From contig CAKZON010000043.1 in NCBI GenBank assembly GCA_937136425.1, forward strand, positions 30,318 through 94,317: a stretch of DNA of 64,000 bases, given 5' to 3'. This DNA is from an uncultured Crocinitomix sp. (GTDB lineage Bacteria > Bacteroidota > Bacteroidia > Flavobacteriales_D > Crocinitomicaceae). The notes below the pieces were generated by a model. That model worked only from the letters and a program-made list of their open reading frames with translations, had not been told where the DNA came from and made no database searches. A program made the translations under genes and the position numbers. This document shows positions 27,129-36,283 of this stretch, one piece after another; positions within the stretch are counted from its first letter, which is position 1, and the number at the start of each line of letters is the position of its first letter.

Positions 27129-30100
27129 ATGGAATTTATGAGTTTATTATCGAGTTTTGGAATCAGTATTGCAGCTGGTGTTGCTGTAGAATCCGTAAAA
27201 TTATTTAAGAGTAGTAAAATTGAAACTCAAATAAAAAATTCGTTTGACGAAGCTATTAAAGAATTTTATGGAGGTAAAAGAATACCAGAAATTGGACGAG
27301 TAGAAATTCGACAGATTATCAGAACCAATCTTACTAACCCAGAATCTAGTCCAATAACATTATATAAAAATGAAAAATACGGGAAATTTTTCTCTATTTT
27401 CAATGCCTCAATAGCTAAAAGACAAGAGGCTTACAATTACTTGAAAGAGGTTAAAGATGACCAACGTTACCATTCTTTGATAAGTGGAGTGGAAAGGATA
27501 GAGGATAATTTAAACCAGATAGTAGAGACTATAAATTCACCAATTATTCAGGAAGAACAGCAAAGAGAATTAATTGAAATTGTATTTACTAATCTCGAAA
27601 ATTTAAAACCAACTTCAGCTATTTCTAGTCTAGAGAAACTTGAAAAGATTTTTATAAAAAATAGATTCACGCATATTTATCTTATCAAAGCGAAAATTCA
27701 ACATTTAAAAGAAGAAATTCTTCAAAAGAAATCAGATAGAGATAAAAGGTATTTTGATGAAGTTGTTGAAAGGTATGAATTAGTGGGTGATTTTTATGAA
27801 AAAAGACATCTTGTATCTCAAGATTTATCAAATGAAAATTCTGCATTAAAAGAAACAGATGAAGGGCTAACTTTGATTAAAGCGTTAGATAAACATGATG
27901 GTATAATTCTTTTGGGGGATGCTGGAATTGGAAAATCAAAGGAGTTATTTAACCTATTTGAAGAGGTGTGGGAAAATAGATTAGATTTATTACCTATTCT
28001 AGTTGACGTAAGTGTTTTTTCAACTGGAATAAGCTTTGATGAAATTATAGGTCATCCGAATTGGAAAGATTGCAATAATGTAGTTTTCATTTTGGATGGA
28101 CTAGATGAGGTTGCAGAAATACAAGCCTTGGTCTCTTCTTTGGATATTTTTATTAGAAATCAACATAATATAAAGCATAAATTTGTAGTAAGCTGTAGAA
28201 CTAATATTTATCACAAATATCTAGTTCAGATTCCAAAGTTTGAAACATTTTTTTTATCTGATTTAACCAACGACCAAATCAAATCTATTTTAATTAATAA
28301 ACATGCTGTTATAGTTTCTGATGAGGAAATTTCGCGTTTATCAATCTTAAAAAATCCTTTTGTGTTGGATAGGGCAGCTGAATTCCTGTATGAAGGGAAA
28401 TCATTTCCTGAAAGCTTAGGAAAGTTATTAGAGGTTGTTATAGAAAAAATCCTTGAGAATGAAGAAGAAAAAAATCGTAGAAAAGGTTTATTCAATGTAC
28501 CTAAATTAAAGAATGATTTGATTTTGGTTTCATTGATCAATGAGTTGCAACAAAAAAACTATATTAATCAAGAAGAGTTGTCCAAACTTCTAACAGAAAG
28601 GAATATTACATTTATTGAAAACCCACTTTTCAAAAAGGCTAATAGATCAAAGTATAGCTTTATCCATAGACAATATCAAGAATTTTTTGTAGCCAAATTG
28701 TTATCTAATATGTCTTTTGAAGATATCGTTGAGGTAATAACATTACCCGAAACCAGTAAAGTATATCCTTCATATTTCAATGTTGTTTCATTATTACTAA
28801 ATATCTTAGATGATGGAGTACGAAAAGAAATAATAACCTGGCTGCAAAAAAATGATTTGGAAATTTTGATAAATTCAGAAGCTACTCGAATTCCACATCA
28901 AACCCGAGTAGCAGTTTTTCAGAGTTATTTTAATTCAGTAGCTGTAGATCAAACAATATGGATTGGCTCAAGGTCATCAGTAACGGATATTCAATTGGCT
29001 AAATTTGGAGATTGTAAAACGAATTTTGATTTTTTAATTTCGATAATTGAAGGTGTCGATAATCATCCTAGGACTATTAAGTCCGCTATTGATTTACTCT
29101 CCGAATTTAAGTTGTATGATTTTGATAAAATCTTAGAAGTTTACCTTAAAAAACTAGAATCTGAAACAATTAAAAAAGATGAAAAAACCTCGTTACTAAG
29201 GAGTTTAGTTAAACTCAAATTACATAATAAAAGAGAAGAAATATTACCAAAACTCATTGAGATTTTTAAAGAAGAGTCGCATGCTGGTATCAATAGTTTT
29301 TTGGTACGTATGATTTTAGAAACTAATAAATCAGATGAATTTTTCGACGTTTTGTTAAATGAATTTAGATATGTAAATGGATTGGTAGATAGGGATGTGG
29401 AGGACAAGATAATACGAGGAACAAGGTGGGTTCTGGAAGGAGAGGCTCTAAAAACAGAAAATTTTGATCATTTTATCATTTTCTTCAGTTATTACACGGA
29501 TCATAAATTGAGAAGATATCAAAATGATGATTTTAATACTAAAATATTAGACCGCGTCGACTATTTTTATGAAGCTGGGGAAAATGTCGCAATAAATCTA
29601 CTAGCTACCCTAAGTCAATTAGGGTTACGATATCTTGATCGCCGAAATCACCTAGTTCATGAAGTGATCAAAAAATCCAATGATCGATTAAAAGCAACCA
29701 AATTTCTTTTAGAGCAAGATGGATTTGATGAGTCAAAGTGGATGTTAGCGGAAATGGCCAATAAAGAAACATTAGAATACTTAATTCAAGAGATAAAGAA
29801 AGGTGAAATTAAAAGAGGAGATTTAGAAGGGTTTAGAAATGTATTGTCGCACCATGCAGATTTTTCTTTGGTAGAGTTTTGGCAAAAAGAAGTGGAGCAA
29901 ATTGAGAAAGTAGATTTTCGTTTCTCTCAAATTTTAGAGAAACCTAAGGGAAGAAGTGATAGACAGCAAGAGGAGCAAGTATTTTATAAGGAACAATTAC
30001 AGGTTTTACTAAACCACGAGTTACTTGAAAGTAAAATCACGTACCAATTTAATACTCTTGGTACTGAGAAAATGGATAGAAATGCTTATTTCAAATTTGA

Positions 30101-31364
30101 AGATGAGTTTTATAAGATACCAGAAAATTATGGAAATTTTTTGCCCATAGAGCTAATTGTTTTACATTATGTATTGGATGAAGAAAAGATTGATATTGAT
30201 TCGATTATTAGTAGACTCAAAGAGCCAAATACGATATTAAAAATAATTCGGGACAGGTATGCAGATTTTGAAAAGGCAGGGTTTGATTTTGATCAAAAGA
30301 GTATTATTGTAAACCTAATCAAAACTATTGCAGGGAGCATAAAATTTAATAAAATTATTACTTATCACGGTTTTGATTCATTCAGTTTCCAAGGAGCGGA
30401 AGGAAATAATATGTTTAAGAATTTTAACACCGTCATGTATTTTTATGATAAATCTCAATTTGACATTGATTTGGGAGACGACTTTCTACTTAATACATTA
30501 GAATTTTATGCTATTCAAGAGTTTGAGAGCGGGGCAGGGGGATTTTATCGAATACTGAATAAAATAAATGATAAGGTCAAATTAAAATCAAAAATTGTTT
30601 CAAACATTGAAAAGGGTATTTTTTCTTTCGCTATGAAACGGCATATTAAATTTGCTTTAGAAAATGAATACGAAGAAACCTTTATAAGCATTCGAAAGTT
30701 CTATCTTTCTCAAGAGTGGATTGATGAAGGTAACGAATTGTTGCATCTCTATCTCGATAAAACAAATGATATAGAATTGTTGTTAGAATGCGCAAAAAAA
30801 ATTGAAACAAATGCAGCTTGGTCATGCTTAGGGATTTTAGAAAAAAAGGGGGAGGAACTAGATTTTGTAAATGATAAATCAAAAAAAGAACTACAGAAAG
30901 AAGAATCTAATTTTAAGGACTCAGCGTTAAACCTTCTCTTCAGGCTAGGAGATCCATTTGCGCTAGAGTTTTTGGTGGAAAATTTTTCTGAAACCAATAA
31001 CAGTTTTTACTATGACGAAATTTTGAATTATCGAGCTGTAAGTTCGGAGAATTTTATCTTGATAAAAAATCTCTTTCATCTAGTGTATTCCGATTTTGAT
31101 AGTCATGATTTTAATGATGGAAACAGGTTTTTTGAGGCATTAATCACGAATTTATCTAATAAATATGATTCATATTTAAAAATTCAAGAAATACTGAATG
31201 AAGTAAAAACTGAACTTGATAAAAATGAAGATGACAAGAAATATTTCTATGTTAATCTAATGTTGGAATCTAGCGAGAACAGTTATTTAAAGTCTTTATC
31301 GAAGCCCATGAGTTTTGACAAGGCTTTTGCTGAAGCTAAGAAGATATTAACTATCGATTTTTAG
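27129..31364 (+). CDS. Large NACHT-type STAND NTPase, candidate defence protein
   Basis: 1411 aa. The N-terminal 130 residues start with a hydrophobic helix (SFGISIAAGVAVESVKLF) followed by charged helices, and resemble no effector I know. The NTPase has Walker A GDAGIGKS at about residue 263, Walker B NVVFILDGLDEV at about 319-330, a sensor segment KFVVSCRTN near 352 and a winged-helix-like region ending IHRQYQEFFVAKLL. From about residue 560 to the end it is alpha-helical and HEAT/ARM-like. This plan (effector, NACHT, repeat sensor) matches bacterial NLR-like antiphage proteins. The neighbouring AbiC-like gene supports a defence role. Base composition is more AT-rich than the flanking housekeeping genes. 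Confidence 0.8.
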   Translation: MEFMSLLSSFGISIAAGVAVESVKLFKSSKIETQIKNSFDEAIKEFYGGKRIPEIGRVEIRQIIRTNLTNPESSPITLYKNEKYGKFFSIFNASIAKRQEAYNYLKEVKDDQRYHSLISGVERIEDNLNQIVETINSPIIQEEQQRELIEIVFTNLENLKPTSAISSLEKLEKIFIKNRFTHIYLIKAKIQHLKEEILQKKSDRDKRYFDEVVERYELVGDFYEKRHLVSQDLSNENSALKETDEGLTLIKALDKHDGIILLGDAGIGKSKELFNLFEEVWENRLDLLPILVDVSVFSTGISFDEIIGHPNWKDCNNVVFILDGLDEVAEIQALVSSLDIFIRNQHNIKHKFVVSCRTNIYHKYLVQIPKFETFFLSDLTNDQIKSILINKHAVIVSDEEISRLSILKNPFVLDRAAEFLYEGKSFPESLGKLLEVVIEKILENEEEKNRRKGLFNVPKLKNDLILVSLINELQQKNYINQEELSKLLTERNITFIENPLFKKANRSKYSFIHRQYQEFFVAKLLSNMSFEDIVEVITLPETSKVYPSYFNVVSLLLNILDDGVRKEIITWLQKNDLEILINSEATRIPHQTRVAVFQSYFNSVAVDQTIWIGSRSSVTDIQLAKFGDCKTNFDFLISIIEGVDNHPRTIKSAIDLLSEFKLYDFDKILEVYLKKLESETIKKDEKTSLLRSLVKLKLHNKREEILPKLIEIFKEESHAGINSFLVRMILETNKSDEFFDVLLNEFRYVNGLVDRDVEDKIIRGTRWVLEGEALKTENFDHFIIFFSYYTDHKLRRYQNDDFNTKILDRVDYFYEAGENVAINLLATLSQLGLRYLDRRNHLVHEVIKKSNDRLKATKFLLEQDGFDESKWMLAEMANKETLEYLIQEIKKGEIKRGDLEGFRNVLSHHADFSLVEFWQKEVEQIEKVDFRFSQILEKPKGRSDRQQEEQVFYKEQLQVLLNHELLESKITYQFNTLGTEKMDRNAYFKFEDEFYKIPENYGNFLPIELIVLHYVLDEEKIDIDSIISRLKEPNTILKIIRDRYADFEKAGFDFDQKSIIVNLIKTIAGSIKFNKIITYHGFDSFSFQGAEGNNMFKNFNTVMYFYDKSQFDIDLGDDFLLNTLEFYAIQEFESGAGGFYRILNKINDKVKLKSKIVSNIEKGIFSFAMKRHIKFALENEYEETFISIRKFYLSQEWIDEGNELLHLYLDKTNDIELLLECAKKIETNAAWSCLGILEKKGEELDFVNDKSKKELQKEESNFKDSALNLLFRLGDPFALEFLVENFSETNNSFYYDEILNYRAVSSENFILIKNLFHLVYSDFDSHDFNDGNRFFEALITNLSNKYDSYLKIQEILNEVKTELDKNEDDKKYFYVNLMLESSENSYLKSLSKPMSFDKAFAEAKKILTIDF

Positions 31365-31367
31365 ATG

Positions 31368-32981
31368 TTATGACTTAATCCTTCTAAAATACCAATAGGT
31401 CATTTTAGTTTTTCGTTCAGCATGAACAAAGGGAATTAAATGAAGTTGGTTATGCTCATCAAGTTCTCTTAAAATTTCGCGAATGGGATGACCATTTTTA
31501 TGATTTGTTTTGAACACCCTATCATTCAAGAATAAAGACATTGCTTCTTTCGGTCTTAGTTCATCTGTTTTGGGATTATCACGGAAATAATACTTTAAAG
31601 CACTATTAATAGAAACAATTGTTGGTAAAATAGCAGCTATTTCAGGTTGGTTGTTATTCACATTTTCAAGTGATAGTTTGTTTTTGAGGTATTGTCTTTG
31701 GTCAATAGAGTAAAGACTTATTCTGTCAAGATAATACTCCTTTTCTTCATTGTTTCTGCGACGATCTCTGAATTGTAAAGAAATACCAAAATCGGAATCA
31801 AACGTTTCCGTGCTAGTTGCTATTTTTAGGTGGATATTAGAATAGATGTTATGAAAAGAAAAATCTTCGTTTCTCGGAAATTCATCAATAGGCAATGCAG
31901 ATTTTTTTAATATTTCCTCTACGTTTAATTGGAACGAATCATTATCTATATTTTCAATTAAACTCGTAATATCAAGTACTTCTATTAAATGTGATGTAAA
32001 CCTAATTTCGTTTTGGAAATATAGAATGAATTTAGCTTCCTCAATATTCCCCTTTTTTAAATTTATTCTAATAAATTCTTTGTCAAACAGATCTGTCCAC
32101 TTACTGGTTTTGATAATAGGAAGTTCACATTTTTCAAAATCGATATAATTATAGAGGTTGTAATATGATATTGGTAATTCTATACCCTCATGCATATTTT
32201 CGAAATTCGAATAAATTGTTTGGAAAATAAATCGTTCATCCCTTGTTAAAGAGTTCTTTAAGGTATCACTGTAGAATTGACGATCACGTTCTTCAAATCG
32301 ATCCAGTATGAATCTGTGGATATGCAATATTTCATTATAAAGAGTAACCATTTCTAGAAAATGATTTATCAGATCGTCAAAATCGTCGTACTCGGTTAGA
32401 TTAAAATCGATTATTCGTTTGTTTTTATAACTATCAGTAAATTTATCTAAATAAATTCTCCATACCTGAGCTACTCTTTCTATTGATTCATACCCAGAAA
32501 CAGGTTCCGTTAAGTTTTGGTCAAAGGCATTTTTCTTTTGTGCTCGAATCGTTCTTAATTTACCTGTTTTAAGACTTTCGACGACTCGTCTATGATTATC
32601 CAATAGATTGAAAAATGTATTATCACTCTGCTGGTCATCCATTGTTTTGGATTGCTTTTCAAAGACCTTTCTTGTTGCTTCCAGTTCTTCACGTTGTAAT
32701 TTCAATTCTTCCTTTTGAAGAGTTAATACTTGCGTATTGGTCTTAAAATCTTCCCTTTGTTCGCGCAATGCAACATAGAATAGAATAACTCCCGCAAGCG
32801 AAAAGATCGATCCGACAACACCTCCAATAAAATCGCCATACTGTGCAATTTTACCAGTATTTGCTTTTTGTGACGGATCAATTGAAAAGTCATGCCAAGT
32901 GAAAGGTAAAATTGAAATGAATAGTATCGCAACTCCAATGACGATTAGAGCTATGCTGAATTTTTGAGTTGTTATCTTCAT
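31368..32981 (-). CDS. AbiC-like putative phage abortive-infection protein
   Basis: 537 aa. Two membrane helices (residues about 8-30 and 47-70) are separated by a short loop. A coiled coil rich in QKEELKLQREELEATRK follows (about 72-115), then FFNLLDNHRRVVESL. This layout (IAQYGDFIGGVVGSIFSLAG, coiled coil, FFNLL) matches the putative AbiC family (putAbiC). The remaining 400 residues are helical and charged, ending MTYWYFRRIKS. Family members are predicted to cause abortive infection at the membrane. It is convergent with the NACHT gene, with a 3-bp gap between stops. Confidence 0.78.
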   Translation of the reverse strand: MKITTQKFSIALIVIGVAILFISILPFTWHDFSIDPSQKANTGKIAQYGDFIGGVVGSIFSLAGVILFYVALREQREDFKTNTQVLTLQKEELKLQREELEATRKVFEKQSKTMDDQQSDNTFFNLLDNHRRVVESLKTGKLRTIRAQKKNAFDQNLTEPVSGYESIERVAQVWRIYLDKFTDSYKNKRIIDFNLTEYDDFDDLINHFLEMVTLYNEILHIHRFILDRFEERDRQFYSDTLKNSLTRDERFIFQTIYSNFENMHEGIELPISYYNLYNYIDFEKCELPIIKTSKWTDLFDKEFIRINLKKGNIEEAKFILYFQNEIRFTSHLIEVLDITSLIENIDNDSFQLNVEEILKKSALPIDEFPRNEDFSFHNIYSNIHLKIATSTETFDSDFGISLQFRDRRRNNEEKEYYLDRISLYSIDQRQYLKNKLSLENVNNNQPEIAAILPTIVSINSALKYYFRDNPKTDELRPKEAMSLFLNDRVFKTNHKNGHPIREILRELDEHNQLHLIPFVHAERKTKMTYWYFRRIKS

Positions 32982-33060
32982 GGTGTTGGGTTAATGAATT
33001 TCTAATCTAAAGTAAGAATAATTCATGTGCTTTGAATTGAGAAAAAAAGTTAATTTACGT

Positions 33061-33091
33061 TTTGAATCTTGGATTGAATAATGTATCTTTT
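33061..33091 (+). promoter_or_regulatory. Candidate promoter of the propeller-like T9SS gene
   Basis: TTTG (33061-33064), a 19-nt spacer and TATCTTTT (33084-33091) give a -33/-7 pair with one mismatch, 20 nt before the ATG at 33112. Confidence 0.5.
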
Positions 33092-33111
33092 AATAACCTA
33101 AAGCAGAATTT

Positions 33112-34974
33112 ATGAAAAAAGTACTTTTATTCATTGCATTAATAATGATTCATGCAAACATCAATGCCCAATGGAATCAACTCGGAAATGATATTGATGG
33201 AGAAATGGAATGGGATAACTCTGGTTATTCTGTCAGCATGAGTGATGACGGATTGATTGTAGCAATTGGAGCCAATAGAAATGATGGAGGGTTTTATGAT
33301 GCTGGTCATGTAAGGGTTTATGGCTATGTTGATGGAGAGTGGGAGCAAATGGGAGAGGATATAAATGGTGCGGATGAGGTAAATGAATTCGGAATTGGAG
33401 TCAGTTTGAGTGCGGATGGAATGACATTGGCTGCAGGGGCAACTGGGAATGACGGTGGGGGATTGGATGCAGGCCATGTCAGGGTTTTTAGGTATGTCTC
33501 TGGTGATTGGGAACAAATTGGAGGGGATATTGAAGGAGAAAGTTCGGGAGATGCCTCAGGATTATCGGTGAGTTTAAATTCAGATGGAATTATTGTTGGT
33601 ATAGGTTCTTATTTGGCAAGTGATGCAGGTACTTATTCAGGTCAAGCTCGGGTATTTAAATTGGTTTCTGGTATATGGAGTCAATTGGGAGAATCAATAA
33701 ATGGTGAGGAAGCAGGTGATTTTTGTGGTTATGCTGTAGCTTTAAGTGGGGATGGATTAACATTCGCAGTTGGTGCGCATGGAAATGATGAATCCGGAAC
33801 AAATGCTGGACATGTCAGAGTTTACAAATTTGAATCAGAAGAATGGATTCAAATAGGGGTTGATCTGGATGCTGTGTCCGATCATGAATCGTATGGGTTT
33901 TCTGTCGATATTAATGAAACGGGAAACATTTTGGCTGTTGGCGCGCCAACAAACAGTGAAGGAGGAGTTTATGCGGGGCAGGTACAAATGTATGAATTAG
34001 TGTCTGGCGAATGGGAACCACTTGGCGGTAGCATAAATGGAGAATTCGCCAATGATCATTGTGGTCAATCCGTAAGTCTCAATAATGATGGTCATGTAGT
34101 CGCTATTGGATCACATTTTAATTCTGAATTAGGTGGTTTTTTTGGGCACACAAGAGTTTTTGAATTAGTTGAAGATGATTGGATGCAAATAGGAGAGGAT
34201 ATAAACGGAGAAGCTACGGACGATTATTCGGGTAATTCAGTGAGTTTATCTGCCAGTGGAAAAATCGTTGCCATAGGAGCATTGCAAAATGATGGTGGAG
34301 GACTTAATGCGGGCCATGTCCGTGTTTATACCTCGTGTATTTCTGATACCACAATTCAGGAAGCAATAACTTGTGGTGAATATTTATGGATAGACGGTAA
34401 TTCCTATTTTGAGAGTACTGACTTGCCACTTTTCACTTTAATGGATGAAGAAGGGTGTGATAGTGTAATCAATTTAAACCTTACGATTAATGATGTAGAT
34501 ATTTCAACTTCTGTTGTTGGATTAACACTTTCAGCAAACGCGGAAGATGCAATATATCAATGGTTGGATTGTGATAATGATTATGAAATTATTGATGAAG
34601 AAGTCTCAAAGGATTTTATACCTGAGGTAAATGGGAATTACGCTGTTATGGTCACAGAGGATGGTTGCACTGATACATCCGAATGTATAGCTATTTCTAT
34701 GATTGGACATGATGAATATACAATTCAATCATTTTTCACCATTTACCCCAACCCATCTGACGACGACATACGGATTAATTTCAGAACAAATCTAGTTGGA
34801 AATCATACTATCTTTATTCATGATATTCTTGGTCAAGAAGTCTATCGCAACGAAAACATAACAGGTCAAAGCCTAGAAATCAAAAAAGAACAATTAGGAG
34901 TTGGCGTTTATATATTGTCTGTAATAAATACTAATTCCGAAGAACTATTCAGTTCAAAACTTATCGTTGAATAA
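33112..34974 (+). CDS. T9SS protein with seven propeller-like repeats
   Basis: 620 aa with a signal peptide (ending HANINAQ). Residues about 20-405 are seven tandem units of about 55 residues. Each has the pattern W-x-Q-x-G-x-x-I-x-G-E, a Gly-(Y/F)-x-V-S-(L/M)-S-x-D-G strand, an AIGA-x-x-N-D-G-G loop and AGHVRVY. Seven four-stranded units strongly suggest a seven-bladed beta-propeller. A Cys-containing module (about 405-475), an Ig-like module and a type A sorting domain (FTIYPNPSDDDIRINF) follow. It is probably displayed on the surface by T9SS. The ligand is unknown, and no catalytic motif was seen. Confidence 0.85.
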   Translation: MKKVLLFIALIMIHANINAQWNQLGNDIDGEMEWDNSGYSVSMSDDGLIVAIGANRNDGGFYDAGHVRVYGYVDGEWEQMGEDINGADEVNEFGIGVSLSADGMTLAAGATGNDGGGLDAGHVRVFRYVSGDWEQIGGDIEGESSGDASGLSVSLNSDGIIVGIGSYLASDAGTYSGQARVFKLVSGIWSQLGESINGEEAGDFCGYAVALSGDGLTFAVGAHGNDESGTNAGHVRVYKFESEEWIQIGVDLDAVSDHESYGFSVDINETGNILAVGAPTNSEGGVYAGQVQMYELVSGEWEPLGGSINGEFANDHCGQSVSLNNDGHVVAIGSHFNSELGGFFGHTRVFELVEDDWMQIGEDINGEATDDYSGNSVSLSASGKIVAIGALQNDGGGLNAGHVRVYTSCISDTTIQEAITCGEYLWIDGNSYFESTDLPLFTLMDEEGCDSVINLNLTINDVDISTSVVGLTLSANAEDAIYQWLDCDNDYEIIDEEVSKDFIPEVNGNYAVMVTEDGCTDTSECIAISMIGHDEYTIQSFFTIYPNPSDDDIRINFRTNLVGNHTIFIHDILGQEVYRNENITGQSLEIKKEQLGVGVYILSVINTNSEELFSSKLIVE

Positions 34975-34990
34975 TATTTCAAAACAAACA

Positions 34991-35067
34991 ACTTTCCACA
35001 TCCTCAACCCTCAAAAAAGCCTGCCTGCCTTTTGGCTGGTTCGATATTTGTCCGCTCGGGGCTACTA
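34991..35067 (+). repeat. Repeat copy 1 (29-bp identical core)
   Basis: The core at 35039-35067 runs from GTTCGATATTTG to GGGGCTACTA and is identical to 44762-44790. The preceding CCACATCC...CACCCTCAAAAA-like block is also shared, but here a 20-bp GC-rich insert separates it from the core. The copy starts about 16 nt after the stop of the propeller-like gene and is followed by an intrinsic terminator. GTTCGA plus a CTACTA end recalls a tRNA 3' end, but no cloverleaf forms. Confidence 0.75.
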
Positions 35068-35089
35068 CCGAAAACACTGAGTTTTCAAC

Positions 35090-35120
35090 AAAAAAGACTT
35101 CCTTTTAGGAGGTCTTTTTT
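35090..35120 (+). terminator. Intrinsic terminator after repeat copy 1
   Basis: Arms AAAAAAGACTTCC and GGAGGTCTTTTTT (35090-35120, one mismatch pair region) enclose a short TTTTA loop and end in a T-run. It terminates the propeller-like gene. Confidence 0.8.
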
Positions 35121-35213
35121 GCGTTGGTGTTACAAAAATCCCGATTTCTTAAAATTCCCATTCCTTTTTTAGTAATTTAGAAGAACCCAAAACGAATTTA
35201 TCTTAAACATTAG

Positions 35214-35393
35214 GGAAATAGTATTGGATTAGACCACTTCATTCATCATGATGGGGTCGCCGAGAATAAATTAACCTGATACTATAGAAATATGCACGAA
35301 CATGATTCAAACAGAGTTGTATTCTACTCAAAAGAGGATATGGCGGGCGGGATACAATTGAGAAAAGGAGAAAAGTGTAACACAAATAATTAA
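35214..35393 (+). pseudogene. Decayed ORF with one in-frame TGA
   Basis: Between a TAG at 35211 and a TAA at 35391 the frame reads as protein-like sequence (IGLDHFIHHDGVAENKLT, then YYRNMHEHDSNRVVFYSKED, ending RKGEKCNTNN), interrupted only by TGA at 35277-35279. There is no credible start. It looks like the 3' remnant of a larger gene, possibly a toxin tip, left in the debris region. A Trp (TGG) to TGA change would explain the stop. Confidence 0.4.
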
Positions 35394-35396
35394 ACA

Positions 35397-35837
35397 ATGA
35401 GATTAACAATAATACTGATCCTCCTTCTTCTTGTAGTAAGCGCATGTAAAAAGGATAGACTTAAAGATGAAAAATCAATTCTAATTGGAAAATGGAACTG
35501 GAGTTATAGCGAACATAAGTATGGCTGGTGTGATGGAGATGACTTTGAAGAAACTATAGACCCTGAATCTGAAGGAGAGAGTTTTTCCATAGAATTTTTA
35601 GAGAATGGAAAAATCAATTTTTTTGGAATTGATGATCAGTTAATTGAGAAGAAAAGAATTGTTTTTTCACACTTTACCGAAGAGTCTAGCGAACAGTATA
35701 TTTTCAATATAATGCTTAACAACAAGGATAGTGATAATTTAGGAGGTCGTGTTTCTAATGTATTAATCTTAGAACAATTCCCTTTTACAAGTACACCTGG
35801 TTGTGAAGACTATGACAATTATTTCATAAAAGAATGA
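35397..35837 (+). CDS. Small lipocalin-like lipoprotein, paralog 1
   Basis: 146 aa. A lipoprotein leader (MRLTIILILLLLVVSACKKD) is followed by a beta-rich domain starting SILIGKWNWSYSEH, an arrangement common in Bacteroidetes lipocalin-like lipoproteins. The end GCEDYDNYFIKE is shared with paralog 2. The gene overlaps the next by 4 bp (ATGA), and the three genes form one translationally coupled operon. The function is unknown. Copy number and location near toxin and immunity debris hint at, but do not prove, an immunity or envelope-protection role. Confidence 0.75.
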   Translation: MRLTIILILLLLVVSACKKDRLKDEKSILIGKWNWSYSEHKYGWCDGDDFEETIDPESEGESFSIEFLENGKINFFGIDDQLIEKKRIVFSHFTEESSEQYIFNIMLNNKDSDNLGGRVSNVLILEQFPFTSTPGCEDYDNYFIKE

Positions 35838-36283
35838 TAAATAGTAAATCAATCTTATTAATTCTGTTAGTTAATGTTGGAGTTGTTTCATGCAAAAAAG
35901 ATAAATTAAAAGATGAAAAATCAATTTTAATAGGGAATTGGGAGTGGGTTAATACCCAGCATGATTTTGGTTGGTGTGAAGGTGAAAGTTGGGAAGAAAC
36001 ACTGACGCCAGAATCGGAAGATGAGAACTACTCCATGTTTTTTTATAAAAAAGGCGTTGTTGAGTTTTATCAAAATGGAAATCTTTTAGATAAATCTCGA
36101 GTGGTTTTCGATCATTTTGAAATTAATGAATTGGGTAATTTTTCTTTTGTCATAGATTTGAATAATAAAGAGGAAAATAGGATGTCTGGATATGGAAATG
36201 AAACCTCAGTAAATTTTGGAGGATTTCCCTTTGTAGGCGTAGCAGGATGTGAAGATTATGACAACTATTTCAGTAAAGGATGA
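35834..36283 (+). CDS. Small lipocalin-like lipoprotein, paralog 2
   Basis: 149 aa with lipobox VVSCKKDKLK. The segment KLKDEKSILIGNWEWVNTQ is nearly identical to the first copy, and GWCEGESWEETLTPESEDE aligns with its GWCDGDDFEETIDPESEGE. The C-terminal GCEDYDNYFSKG is also conserved. It overlaps both neighbours by 4 bp. This is a recent tandem duplicate; the molecular role is unknown. Confidence 0.75.
   Translation: MINSKSILLILLVNVGVVSCKKDKLKDEKSILIGNWEWVNTQHDFGWCEGESWEETLTPESEDENYSMFFYKKGVVEFYQNGNLLDKSRVVFDHFEINELGNFSFVIDLNNKEENRMSGYGNETSVNFGGFPFVGVAGCEDYDNYFSKG

Noticed and set aside
27129..32981. NACHT and AbiC-like genes as a single operon
   Set aside because: They are convergent, with stops 3 bp apart, so they cannot be co-transcribed from one promoter.
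33139..33516. 125-aa minus-strand ORF
   Set aside because: It is antisense to the first propeller repeats; no start context or recognisable domain.
35039..35067. A tRNA gene or tRNA fragment at the 29-bp repeats
   Set aside because: GTTCGA and a CTACTA/CTACCA end recall a tRNA 3' end, but the T stem does not pair and no D or anticodon arm exists upstream in any copy.
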